DNA from: Lachnospiraceae bacterium OF09-6
Lineage (GTDB): Bacteria; Bacillota; Clostridia; Lachnospirales; Lachnospiraceae
DNA: 11,950 bases
Direction: 5' to 3'
Assembly (NCBI GenBank): GCA_003435055.1
Contig: QUMM01000051.1
Location: forward strand, 1-11,950
In this document: positions 1 to 7,229 of the stretch, piece by piece
Position numbering within the stretch: the first letter of the stretch is position 1
How the letters are laid out: every line of letters begins with the position of its first letter
Notes under the pieces: generated by a model
What the model was told of the DNA's origin: nothing
Databases searched by the model: none
The model's input: only the letters and a program-made list of their open reading frames with translations
Made by a program: the position numbers and the translations under genes

Positions 1-130
1 TGTTCATATTCATTCCATGGTCTCCGTCACCGATCAGGCCATCGATATCACCCAGATACTGTTTATTTTCATGAATAGCCTGTACCATATTCAGCAGAAT
101 CGGACGACCGTTTGCGTTCTTTACTATCAT
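1..130 (-). CDS. dhaL: Dihydroxyacetone kinase subunit DhaL, N-terminal 43 residues (runs off the left edge)
   Basis: This is the 5' end of the gene for the ADP/ATP-binding subunit of a DhaK/DhaL-type kinase, which supplies the phosphoryl group to a ketose held by DhaK. Only the first 43 codons are present. The visible protein starts MIVKNANGRP and contains DIDGLIGDGDHGMNM, the DhaL signature; the aspartates at residues 30, 35 and 37 are those that bind the two Mg2+ ions in this family. A clear site, AAAGGAG, lies about 9 nt before the ATG and overlaps the DhaK stop codon, so the two are probably translationally coupled (15 nt gap). Whether the donor is ATP or a PTS-phosphorylated DhaM cannot be told, because any dhaM would lie outside the window. 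The family is secure. The substrate may be a ketotetrose rather than dihydroxyacetone, given the isomerase upstream in the operon. Confidence 0.88.
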   Translation of the reverse strand, partial: MIVKNANGRPILLNMVQAIHENKQYLGDIDGLIGDGDHGMNMN

Positions 131-145
131 TTTTCTGCGCTCCTT

Positions 146-1141
146 TTATCTCTCATGAAATCCCATCGTATACGCTGGCATATCCAGCATTTTCTTTAAT
201 TCGTCGTCCAATTTTGTTATGGTAAGGGATGCTCCCATCATATCCATCGAGGTAAGGTAATTTCCTACATATGATTTATAAATATGTATTTTTTTTGCAT
301 CAAGTATCTTTGCCACCTCATTATATAATACATACTGCTCATTCAACGGTGTTGCTCCCATACCATTAATCAGTACACTTACCTCATCACCTTCTTCAAA
401 AGGATAATCCGGAAGAATAATATCCGTAAGCCGCTTTGCAATTCCGGCTGCACTTTCCAGTTTGCATACTTCCATTCCTGGTTCTCCGTGAGGACCAACC
501 CCCACTTCCATAGTTCCTTCTTTAATTTCAAAATTCGGATGCCCAACTGCCGGCAGTGTACAAGGTGTCAATCCAACCCCTGCACTTCTGGAATGATCTA
601 CTGCTTTTTGTGCCACACGAATCACTTCATCCAAATCTGCGCCTGTAGACGCCATAGCTCCACCACATTTATACATAATGATTTCACCTGCAATTCCACG
701 TCTCTTTTCACGCTCTGCAAGTGGTGCGCTTGCTACATCATCATTACAGCATACTGTTTTTACCGTCAGACCCATTTTTTTTGCCATCTTGACAGCCATT
801 TTTACATTCATGTTATCACCGGAATAATTACCATACAGACACGCAACACCTTTTCCGCCATCTGCGGCTGAGAATGCATCAAGAAAAGCTTTTGCTGTAG
901 GTGACGAGCAGATCTCTCCGACTGCCACTGCATCACACATTCCTTCTCCACAGAAACCGATAAATGCAGGTTTATGTCCGGAACCGCCTCCCGTCACCAC
1001 TCCAACTCGTCCTTTTGTGGACGTTTTTGCACGAATTGCTCTTGGATTATCCGTCGGCTCCACAATATCTGCATGCACTCGCATAAAACCTTCCAGCATT
1101 TCATCTGTAATATTATCAGGATTATTCAATATTCTCTGCAT
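146..1141 (-). CDS. dhaK: Dihydroxyacetone kinase subunit DhaK-like ketose kinase subunit (331 aa)
   Basis: This cytoplasmic subunit binds a short ketose covalently through a histidine and receives phosphate from DhaL. With the start at MQRILNNPDN the residues fall on the numbering of known DhaK proteins: GGGSGH ends at His56, NYSGD ends at Asp109 (catalytic base), and GPHGEPG carries His218 (hemiaminal histidine). Length (331 aa) is normal for the family. I chose the ATG at 1141 over the in-frame TTG at 1165 because GAGG sits 8 nt upstream and the protein then begins like its homologues. The start lies 20 nt inside the TPI-like gene, implying coupling. Oddities: the usual GHEPAH stretch reads GHKPAF, and the C terminus (ending MGFHER) departs from the usual form, so substrate preference may differ. 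Possible substrates are dihydroxyacetone or, from context, L- or D-erythrulose. Confidence 0.88.
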   Translation of the reverse strand: MQRILNNPDNITDEMLEGFMRVHADIVEPTDNPRAIRAKTSTKGRVGVVTGGGSGHKPAFIGFCGEGMCDAVAVGEICSSPTAKAFLDAFSAADGGKGVACLYGNYSGDNMNVKMAVKMAKKMGLTVKTVCCNDDVASAPLAEREKRRGIAGEIIMYKCGGAMASTGADLDEVIRVAQKAVDHSRSAGVGLTPCTLPAVGHPNFEIKEGTMEVGVGPHGEPGMEVCKLESAAGIAKRLTDIILPDYPFEEGDEVSVLINGMGATPLNEQYVLYNEVAKILDAKKIHIYKSYVGNYLTSMDMMGASLTITKLDDELKKMLDMPAYTMGFHER

Positions 1142-1937
1142 CGCTTTTTCCTCTTTTCTGTTCAAATATCACTTTGCGAATGATTCTGTTGAATCCTTCT
1201 GCATCCCACGCATTTCTTCCTATTCCAAGTCCATCTATCTGCTGCTGTTCTATGAGTGGCAGAGCATTTTCTTTATCCACACTTCCACCATAAATAATCG
1301 GTATGCTGTCCGCCCTGTCCTGGCCATATAATTCTGCCAGGCAGTTCCGTATGATCTCATGACTTTTTTCTGCATACTGAGGTGAAACTACGGCTCCCGA
1401 TACCCCAATTGCCCATACCGGTTCATATAAAATCCGGAGCAGATGTAATTTCTCTGTTGATACCCCCTGGAGACATTTCTTTAACTGAATTTTTAATACT
1501 TCTTCTGTAATCCCCTGCTGCTTTTGCTGCTCTGTTTCCCCTATACACAGATAGACACAAATATCCTGTTCTGTTGCCAGCAACACCTTCTTTCTGATTT
1601 CTTCATTACTCTCATTCATCTTGCAGCGCCGGTCCGAATGTCCTGCCATCACACAGTCGACTTCCAGTTCTTTTAACATTTCTATTGAGATTTCCCCGGT
1701 ATAACCGATTTCACGTCCCCCACATACATTTTGGGCTCCCAAAAGAATGCCTCTTCTTTTCTCACTGCTTTTTACAGCATACAACACTGCATATGGAAGC
1801 ATAACTGCAATCTCCACCTGCATACCGCCAAGATCTGCGACTTTCTGATTCAATTCTTCAAAATACTGAATACTTTCTTTTATTCCTTTTGACATCTTTG
1901 TATTTGTCACAAAAAACAAACGCTTATTATTTTGCAT
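1122..1937 (-). CDS. Triose-phosphate-isomerase-like protein, probable tetrulose-phosphate isomerase (EryH/LerI type, 271 aa)
   Basis: A TIM-barrel sugar-phosphate isomerase. The catalytic set of TPI is present: Asn12 and Lys14 (TNTKM), His100 (AGHSDRR, usually GHSERR), Glu172 (YEPVWAIG) and the phosphate-binding YGGSV at 216-220. It is not a housekeeping TPI. Loop 6 reads AIGVSGAV instead of AIGTGK, and the last phosphate loop is GLGIGRNAWD (236-245) instead of the usual GGASL type. From memory, a G-x-IGR-AWD form marks the TPI-like isomerases of erythritol/threitol pathways (Brucella EryH, mycobacterial LerI), which interconvert L-erythrulose 1-phosphate and D-erythrulose 4-phosphate. The start at 1937 has AAGAGG 7 nt upstream; an in-frame ATG at 1955 is less well placed. 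It overlaps the permease gene by 11 nt and dhaK by 20 nt. Residual TPI activity on DHAP is the alternative. Confidence 0.8.
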   Translation of the reverse strand: MQNNKRLFFVTNTKMSKGIKESIQYFEELNQKVADLGGMQVEIAVMLPYAVLYAVKSSEKRRGILLGAQNVCGGREIGYTGEISIEMLKELEVDCVMAGHSDRRCKMNESNEEIRKKVLLATEQDICVYLCIGETEQQKQQGITEEVLKIQLKKCLQGVSTEKLHLLRILYEPVWAIGVSGAVVSPQYAEKSHEIIRNCLAELYGQDRADSIPIIYGGSVDKENALPLIEQQQIDGLGIGRNAWDAEGFNRIIRKVIFEQKRGKSDAENIE

Positions 1938-2958
1938 TCTCCAGCCTCTTTGCATTCATTTCACGAATCTTTGCGTTTCTGCTGATCTTTGCCTGCATCA
2001 TATTGATCAACATAATAACCAGAAGCATCATTCCCCAGATCAGTTTCTTCGAATACGGTGAAAACTGCCATAATGTAAATGCTGTCTGCATTAACTGCAT
2101 ACAGAATGTTGCAATAAAGACACCGTACAGTCTTCCTTTTCCACCTGAAGGACTGATTCCGCCGAGAACCGATATCATAATAACCTGCAGCTGATAACTG
2201 TCACCGTATCCGCATCTGGCGGAGTTTGCTCTTGCCATGATCATTAAAGATGCAATACCCGCCATCAGACCGGATATGGTATATATTCTCATAATTACTC
2301 TTTCATTATCAATGCCAGCGAATCTGGATGCTGTATGATTTTCTCCGATATAGTGAATCTCATGACCTAATTTTGTTCGATCCAGTGCCAGAATCAGAAC
2401 AATAAATACGACGACAGCTGTGATAAATACGATTGGGATACCGGCAACAGAACCAGATCCGAATTTCAAAAAAGATTCCGGATAACCTCCAATACTGTTG
2501 CCACCTGTGATTCCCATTGCAAGTCCGGAAAACAGTGTCATTGTAGACAACGTGGCCACAATTGGGGATACCGAAAACTTAGATATGATAAGTCCATTCA
2601 TCAGACCACACAAACTGCTGACGATCACCGTCACAATTATTGCAACCAGAATCGTTACCACATTTCCCGCCTTCTGAATGTCGAAAAATTTTCCTGTCAG
2701 AACCATTGCCGCCAGAAGACTGGATAAATTGGCATTTGCCACAATGGACAGGTCAATACCTCCCTGAAGCATACACAGCGCCATTCCAAAAGCAAGTACC
2801 GCTACTTCTGAAAGCTGAAACGCCATGCTGGAAAGAGTCTGTCCGTTAAACATACTGGTTCCAAAACTGGCAAGCATGATTACGCAGATTCCCAGGAAAA
2901 AGATAAACAAAATGGCCATTGATATATCCCTGTTGAGATACTCCTTTAACTTCTTCAT
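1927..2958 (-). CDS. RbsC-type sugar ABC transporter permease, second copy (343 aa)
   Basis: This is an integral membrane subunit of a carbohydrate-uptake ABC importer of the ribose/galactoside class (BPD_transp_2 family). It begins MKKLKEYLNR, followed by a run of hydrophobic segments consistent with roughly eight to ten transmembrane helices. Near the C terminus it has SVLGGISPSGGKG, the cytoplasmic motif of the family that contacts the ATPase. The start at 2958 is supported by a strong AGGAGG 8 nt upstream that overlaps the end of the preceding permease. Upstream in-frame ATGs as far as 3078 would run inside that gene and are rejected. It probably forms a heterodimer with the permease at 2976-3983. 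The charged tail overlaps the start of the isomerase gene by 11 nt. Substrate is unknown from this protein alone. Confidence 0.9.
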   Translation of the reverse strand: MKKLKEYLNRDISMAILFIFFLGICVIMLASFGTSMFNGQTLSSMAFQLSEVAVLAFGMALCMLQGGIDLSIVANANLSSLLAAMVLTGKFFDIQKAGNVVTILVAIIVTVIVSSLCGLMNGLIISKFSVSPIVATLSTMTLFSGLAMGITGGNSIGGYPESFLKFGSGSVAGIPIVFITAVVVFIVLILALDRTKLGHEIHYIGENHTASRFAGIDNERVIMRIYTISGLMAGIASLMIMARANSARCGYGDSYQLQVIMISVLGGISPSGGKGRLYGVFIATFCMQLMQTAFTLWQFSPYSKKLIWGMMLLVIMLINMMQAKISRNAKIREMNAKRLENAK

Positions 2959-2975
2959 ATTTTCTTCCTCCTGTG

Positions 2976-3983
2976 CTATTCTGTGTAAATAAAGTTCTTT
3001 CGATTCTGTACTCTGTTCTGATAAGATGTGGACATAATACTGATCAGCAAGACAATTCCCATGAAAAAGTCCTGCCATGCAGCAGACAGTCCCAGATAAA
3101 CCAGGGTCTGATTAAACAGAAAATACAGGATCACTCCCAACAATGTTCCAAATATTTTTCCGTAACCTCCACTCGGCTTCGCACCGCCAATTACCACGCA
3201 GGCAATCACGGACATTTCCGTTCCGACCAGAGATACCGGATTGACAGAATTCGTACCGGCAATATAGATGATTCCCATGATTCCTCCCAGAAATCCTGCA
3301 TAACCGTAAATAAACAGTCTCAGCAAAGTCACATTAAAACCTGCTCTTCTTGCCGCCTCATTATTACATCCCAACGCGAAAATACCTTTTCCGATCAATG
3401 TTTTATGTAAAATAATGTAGGTAAGCAGTACACATAATACTACCGGTATAATAAATACCGATAATCCGATTTTGCCGCCATACTGGTTTACTGTGGTAAA
3501 TACCTTGGCTGAACTCAATGCACGGAATTGTTCCGGAAGATCACTGGCTCCGACATTCTTGGTTCCGATCAGAATCGTCATAACTCCAAAGAATACACTT
3601 GCAGTTGCCAGAGTGATAATAAACGGTTCCAGTTTCAGAATATTAATCAATACTGCGTTGATCAGTCCCAGAAGAATACCGATTGCAATTGAAATCAAAA
3701 ATGCCAGAAACAGACTTTTTATATTACACCACATGCAAATTCTTAAGGATGCATATCCCCCGAATATTGCAACTGCCGGAAAGGATACATCAATTCCGCC
3801 TGAAATCATAACCACCAGAACTCCCATTGCAAGTATGGTCGTTCCTGCAGCAGATCTGACCATATTAAATAATGTAGTCAGACTTAAAAATGCCGGATTT
3901 CTCATTGCAACAATGATGCAGTACACAACAATAATTGCAATCAGAAAGCGCTGTGTTTTGTCAATTTTTTTTAATCCTTTCAT
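2976..3983 (-). CDS. RbsC-type sugar ABC transporter permease, first copy (335 aa)
   Basis: A polytopic membrane protein of the same family as its downstream neighbour, but clearly a distinct sequence. It opens MKGLKKIDKTQRFLIAIIVV, so a short positive N terminus leads straight into the first helix. The segment VVIGGAKPSGGYGKIFGT close to the C terminus is the family's coupling motif, and GGIDVSFPAVA resembles the conserved early periplasmic/helix stretch of RbsC-type permeases. The ATG at 3983 overlaps the ATPase stop in the classic ATGA arrangement, with AAGGAGG 7 nt before it, so it is translationally coupled to the ATPase. Seventeen bases separate its stop from the next permease. Two different permeases next to one ATPase is usual for heterodimeric importers of this class, such as autoinducer-2 or erythritol systems. 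Confidence 0.9.
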   Translation of the reverse strand: MKGLKKIDKTQRFLIAIIVVYCIIVAMRNPAFLSLTTLFNMVRSAAGTTILAMGVLVVMISGGIDVSFPAVAIFGGYASLRICMWCNIKSLFLAFLISIAIGILLGLINAVLINILKLEPFIITLATASVFFGVMTILIGTKNVGASDLPEQFRALSSAKVFTTVNQYGGKIGLSVFIIPVVLCVLLTYIILHKTLIGKGIFALGCNNEAARRAGFNVTLLRLFIYGYAGFLGGIMGIIYIAGTNSVNPVSLVGTEMSVIACVVIGGAKPSGGYGKIFGTLLGVILYFLFNQTLVYLGLSAAWQDFFMGIVLLISIMSTSYQNRVQNRKNFIYTE

Positions 3984-5515
3984 GATTGCGCCTCCTTACC
4001 TGCTTTTTTTCCGGATTCTACCAGCGCATTAATCTGCTCTCTGATATCCGGAGCCTGCATTTCTTCTTCAGAATATTCTTTCACTACTTCACCGTCAAAC
4101 ATAACCACCACTCTGTTACAGTTGCTGACGATTTCTTCCACTTCATCCGAAATAATAATGACACCAATTCCGGCCTCGGCAAATTTCTGAATATATTCAT
4201 AAATTTCTGATTTGGATCCAATATCAATACCAACGGTCGGTGTATCCAGAATAAATAATTTCGGATGAGAAGCTGCCCATCTGGCAATCAGCGCTTTTTG
4301 CTGATTTCCACCGGATAATGTATTGATCAGTGTTTCTTCGTTATATACCTTTATACGAAACTGCTCTATCGCATCTTTCGCTAATTTGCGTGATTTATTT
4401 TGATCTATATTTCCTAAGAATCCTGTTAATCTTTTCAAAATTGCTGCTGCTACATTTTCATTGATACTCTTCTGCAGAAACAGTCCCTGTATTGCACGTT
4501 CTTCCGGAACCAGTCCGATTCCAAGATCAATTGCATCCTGCGGACAGGAAATCTTCACCGGTTTTCCTTCCATACAAATCTCTCCGCTGTCCGGTTTATT
4601 TAAGCCAAAGATTGAAAGTGCCAATTCTGTACGTCCTGCTCCAAGAAGACCTGTCAGTCCTAAAATATCTCCCTTTCTCACATCCAGACTTACATTCTTA
4701 TAATTTCCTGCCTTACTGAGATTTTTTACTTCCAGCAATTTAGTATGATCTTCCTGTTTTCTCTCATATTGCTGATATGCTACTTCTCTTCCCGTCATAT
4801 AAAATGCAAGTTTTTGTGCATCCATATCCGCTGCCGCGAAATCACCTATTTTTTGTCCGTCTCGGATTACTGTAATACTGTCTGCAATTCTCATAACTTC
4901 ATCCAGTTTGTGACTGATAAATACTACCGCTATATTTCTCTTCTTTAATCCCATGACAATATCAAGCAGACTGTCTACTTCATTTTTCGTTAATGCCGTC
5001 GTAGGCTCGTCCATAAACAGAAGCTTTGCATCCAGTGCCAGTGCTCTGCAGATTGCAATCAACTGACGGTTTGCAATCGATAATTCCTGAATACTTGCGT
5101 CCAGCGGGATATCTACTCCAATCAGTTTCAATGCATCTTCTGCGATTTTACGGATCTCTTTTTTATTTGTCAGCGGTTTTCCTTCCTTGATGAGTTTGTT
5201 TATTGCGATATTATCTGCAACAGACATTTCCTGAAACAGGGACAAGTCCTGGAAAATAACCTGAATTCCTTCATCAATGGCCTGTTTTGCAGAATGTTTC
5301 GTACAATCTTTCCCATTTATCCGGATGGTTCCTGATGTACACTCTTCTACCCCTGCAATAATTTTTACAAATGTGGATTTTCCACATCCGTTTTCCCCTG
5401 CGAGACATTTAATCTCTCCCTCTTTAATGGTAATGCTCACATCATTCAGTGCCTGTACGCCTACATAACTTTTACAAATATGCTCTGCCTCTACTATATT
5501 CTTTGCATTTATCAT
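3980..5515 (-). CDS. Two-domain sugar ABC transporter ATP-binding protein (RbsA/EryE-like, 511 aa)
   Basis: This cytoplasmic ATPase powers the importer and contains two fused nucleotide-binding domains. Domain 1 is complete: Walker A GENGCGKST (40-48), signature LSIANRQ (145-151), Walker B LLFMDE with Glu170, and His202 in the H-loop. Domain 2 has the degenerate Walker A typical of RbsA-like proteins (GLLGAGRTE, 289-297), a good signature LSGGNQQ (400-406), and Walker B LFILDTP (421-426), where threonine 425 stands in place of the catalytic glutamate. The H-loop histidine is also lost (ISDE). Domain 2 therefore looks hydrolysis-deficient, as in many members of this family. Length matches RbsA-type proteins (about 500 aa). 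The ATG at 5515 has GGAGG 9 nt upstream. It follows a hairpin and the substrate-binding protein gene, and its stop overlaps the permease start by 4 nt. Confidence 0.93.
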   Translation of the reverse strand: MINAKNIVEAEHICKSYVGVQALNDVSITIKEGEIKCLAGENGCGKSTFVKIIAGVEECTSGTIRINGKDCTKHSAKQAIDEGIQVIFQDLSLFQEMSVADNIAINKLIKEGKPLTNKKEIRKIAEDALKLIGVDIPLDASIQELSIANRQLIAICRALALDAKLLFMDEPTTALTKNEVDSLLDIVMGLKKRNIAVVFISHKLDEVMRIADSITVIRDGQKIGDFAAADMDAQKLAFYMTGREVAYQQYERKQEDHTKLLEVKNLSKAGNYKNVSLDVRKGDILGLTGLLGAGRTELALSIFGLNKPDSGEICMEGKPVKISCPQDAIDLGIGLVPEERAIQGLFLQKSINENVAAAILKRLTGFLGNIDQNKSRKLAKDAIEQFRIKVYNEETLINTLSGGNQQKALIARWAASHPKLFILDTPTVGIDIGSKSEIYEYIQKFAEAGIGVIIISDEVEEIVSNCNRVVVMFDGEVVKEYSEEEMQAPDIREQINALVESGKKAGKEAQS

Positions 5516-5546
5516 CGAACATTGCCTCCATTTATTTTTAAAAGAA

Positions 5547-5571
5547 GTGCGGGCCTGTTACCCGCCCGCAC
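5547..5571 (-). promoter_or_regulatory. GC-rich intergenic hairpin between SBP1 and the ATPase (attenuator or mRNA-stabilising stem)
   Basis: A perfect 8-bp stem, GTGCGGGC (5547-5554) pairing with GCCCGCAC (5564-5571), encloses a 9-nt loop. In the leftward transcript it is followed by TTCTTTTAAAAA, a mediocre U-tract, and then the ATPase ribosome binding site. It sits 22 nt after the restored SBP1 stop. Hairpins placed just after a binding-protein gene commonly let that protein be made in excess over the membrane subunits, either by partial termination or by protecting the upstream mRNA. The stem is directly visible; the role is inferred. Confidence 0.65.
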
Positions 5572-5593
5572 ACCTTATTCATCGAAATACGAT

Positions 5594-6591
5594 TTAGAAT
5601 GGATAGTCATCTACATTATCAGCATCGAATACTAATGGTGCATTTCCGATTACCAGATTTCCATCGACTGTAACTGTTTCATATCCTTCTTTTGTGAATG
5701 AAGATTCACTTGTAATTTCTTCACCTTTTAAAATATTATAAGCAATCTCACATGCTGTATAACCTGCGTCTGCCGGTCTCCAGCAAAGACCTCTGTACTG
5801 TGTTCCGTCTTTGATATAGCTCCGCCCTGTGATGGTGTAGCAAGACCAACCAGTTTAATATCTGTACGTCCCTGTTCTTCCAGTGCAAGTGCCATACCAT
5901 TGGAAGATGCCGCACAGTCTACCAGACCTTTCAGATCCGGATATGCTGCGATCGCCTGAACTGCCAGATCATAAGCTGTCTGTTCGTTATTGTCATCTTC
6001 TCCAGGAATTCCGTCCGGGTTAACCAGTTCCATATCCGGATAGTTTTCTTTCAGGTAATCAACCATAGAATTGAACCACTGCATATGAGTTGTCATTCCA
6101 AGTCCGCCAACCGCTGCATAATACTGACCTTCTCCACCCATTGCTTCTGCCAGATACTGACCGTATAATGTTCCGAAATAATCGTTATCGAATGCTTCCA
6201 GGTCATAATCTACATAATCCAGTATATCGGACGCTTCATGTGTAACAACAACAATGCCCTTATCTCTTGCTTTCTGAAGTGTCTCAGCTACTGCCTGCGC
6301 ATCTACAGGTACACAGCAAATTGCATCTACACCCTGGGCAATCAGGTCTTCCAGCATAGCATTCTGTTTTGCTGCGTCAGAACCTTCCGGGTTAATTTCG
6401 TATGAATATACATCCTCGTGATCAGCATTGAATTCATCTACACCGGTACGCATATCATCAAACCATGCAATACCTTCTGTCTTTGCGCAAAGTGCAATTG
6501 TGTATTCTGCATCTTTGTCTGCTGCCGCCGCCGGAACTGCCATAGACACTGCCATCGCTGCTGCAAGTATTAACGCCATTCTCTTTTTCAT
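5594..6591 (-). pseudogene. Sugar ABC transporter substrate-binding protein SBP1, interrupted by an apparent 1-nt deletion near 5820
   Basis: An exported sugar-binding protein of the ribose-binding-like (peripla_BP_4) type, paralogous to SBP2. It starts MKKRMALILAAAMAVSMAVP with a signal peptide probably cut after the alanine run near residue 24; no lipobox cysteine is seen. The reading frame is good to VGLATPSQGG, then turns into unrelated residues and stops at 5728-5730. Moving to the -1 frame at about 5820 restores SYIKDGTQYRGLCWRPADAG through DNVDDYPF and a stop at 5594-5596, matching SBP2 (WRPADAGY ... DYMF). Adding one base there (GGC GGA AGC in place of GGC GGA GC) gives 332 aa, like SBP2's 338. 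This is either a real mutation or a sequencing error; as read, the product is a 287-residue truncated protein. The ATG at 6591 has GGAGG 9 nt upstream and follows a 57-nt AT-rich gap after the SIS gene. Confidence 0.85.
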
Positions 6592-6648
6592 TTTTGTAAT
6601 CCTCCCAAGATTATATATTTATATAAACACCCCCACGTGCCTATATCG

Positions 6649-7212
6649 TTACTCTACATTCCGGTGACGCATGGACATTTTTTCAAATGTCAGATCCGGA
6701 ATTTCATCTACGAGTGTCATAACAATCACATCAAATACCATTAACAGACACTGTTCAAACAGATTTCCCATTGGCTGAAAGGAAGGTACCACAGGATCTG
6801 TCCCTCTGTACACACAGGCCGGGATAAAGAATACCTGATCTGCTACTTCTTTCGCTGTTTTTCCACTTGGAGAACCGGTTACCACACAAATGTATGCTCC
6901 TGCTTCTTTTGCTCTTCTGCAGACATAATCAATATGTCCTATGCTTCCATCCCCCAGCGTTGCAATCAGAAGATCACCTTTACCGATATGCGGTGTTGTA
7001 TCATCCCAGATCCAGTGCACTTCTTTTCCCATATGCATCAGTCTCATTGCAAAGGCTCTGGTCATCATTCCTTCACGGCCGACTCCAATGCAGAAAATTC
7101 TGTCATGTTTCTTTATGAGCTCTATAAACTCTCTCATGCTATTCTGATCCAGTGTTTCAAAAACCTGTCGGTATTCTTTCAGCATGGTTTCGTATTTTTC
7201 TTTATAATCCAT
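6649..7212 (-). CDS. SIS-domain protein related to 6-phospho-3-hexuloisomerase (187 aa)
   Basis: A small cytoplasmic SIS-fold protein with the length and overall pattern of 6-phospho-3-hexuloisomerase (HxlB/PHI, about 185 aa): AFAMRLMHMG at 54-62, QPMGNLFEQ at 146-154, and a C-terminal MRHRNVE resembling the RHANLE ending of that family. The two loops that hold the sugar phosphate are altered. The first reads GVGREG (43-48) where PHI has GxGRSG, and the second reads ATLGDGSIG (84-92) where PHI has SGSGET. It may therefore use a different substrate, or act as a sensor or regulator of sugar-phosphate levels; no HxlA partner is visible. It lies 17 nt after SBP2, with AGGGGGT before the ATG at 7212. 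Its position between two binding-protein genes is unusual. The fold is secure; the reaction is unknown. Confidence 0.75.
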   Translation of the reverse strand: MDYKEKYETMLKEYRQVFETLDQNSMREFIELIKKHDRIFCIGVGREGMMTRAFAMRLMHMGKEVHWIWDDTTPHIGKGDLLIATLGDGSIGHIDYVCRRAKEAGAYICVVTGSPSGKTAKEVADQVFFIPACVYRGTDPVVPSFQPMGNLFEQCLLMVFDVIVMTLVDEIPDLTFEKMSMRHRNVE

Positions 7213-7229
7213 TGTGTTTACCCCCTTTA

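Noticed and set aside
1142..1165. An earlier TTG start for dhaK, adding eight residues
   Set aside because: The ATG at 1141 has a well-spaced GAGG and gives the usual DhaK N terminus and catalytic numbering.
2959..3078. A 40-residue N-terminal extension on the second permease
   Set aside because: It would lie wholly inside the upstream permease gene in another frame and has no family resemblance, whereas the ATG at 2958 follows a perfect AGGAGG.
3472..4032. A 186-codon open frame on the + strand
   Set aside because: It is antisense to the permease and ATPase genes, has no recognisable motif or ribosome binding site, and mirrors hydrophobic codons of the opposite strand.
5811..5835. Programmed -1 ribosomal frameshifting as the explanation for the SBP1 frame change
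   Set aside because: There is no X-XXY-YYZ slippery heptamer at the junction (the local bases are GGGCGGAGC) and family members of this type are single-frame; deletion or sequencing error is simpler.
6612..6625. AT-rich palindrome (TATATATTTATATA) upstream of SBP1 as an internal promoter
   Set aside because: It contains -10-like sequence on the leftward strand but no -35 at a suitable distance; it is more likely an unstructured leader aiding translation.
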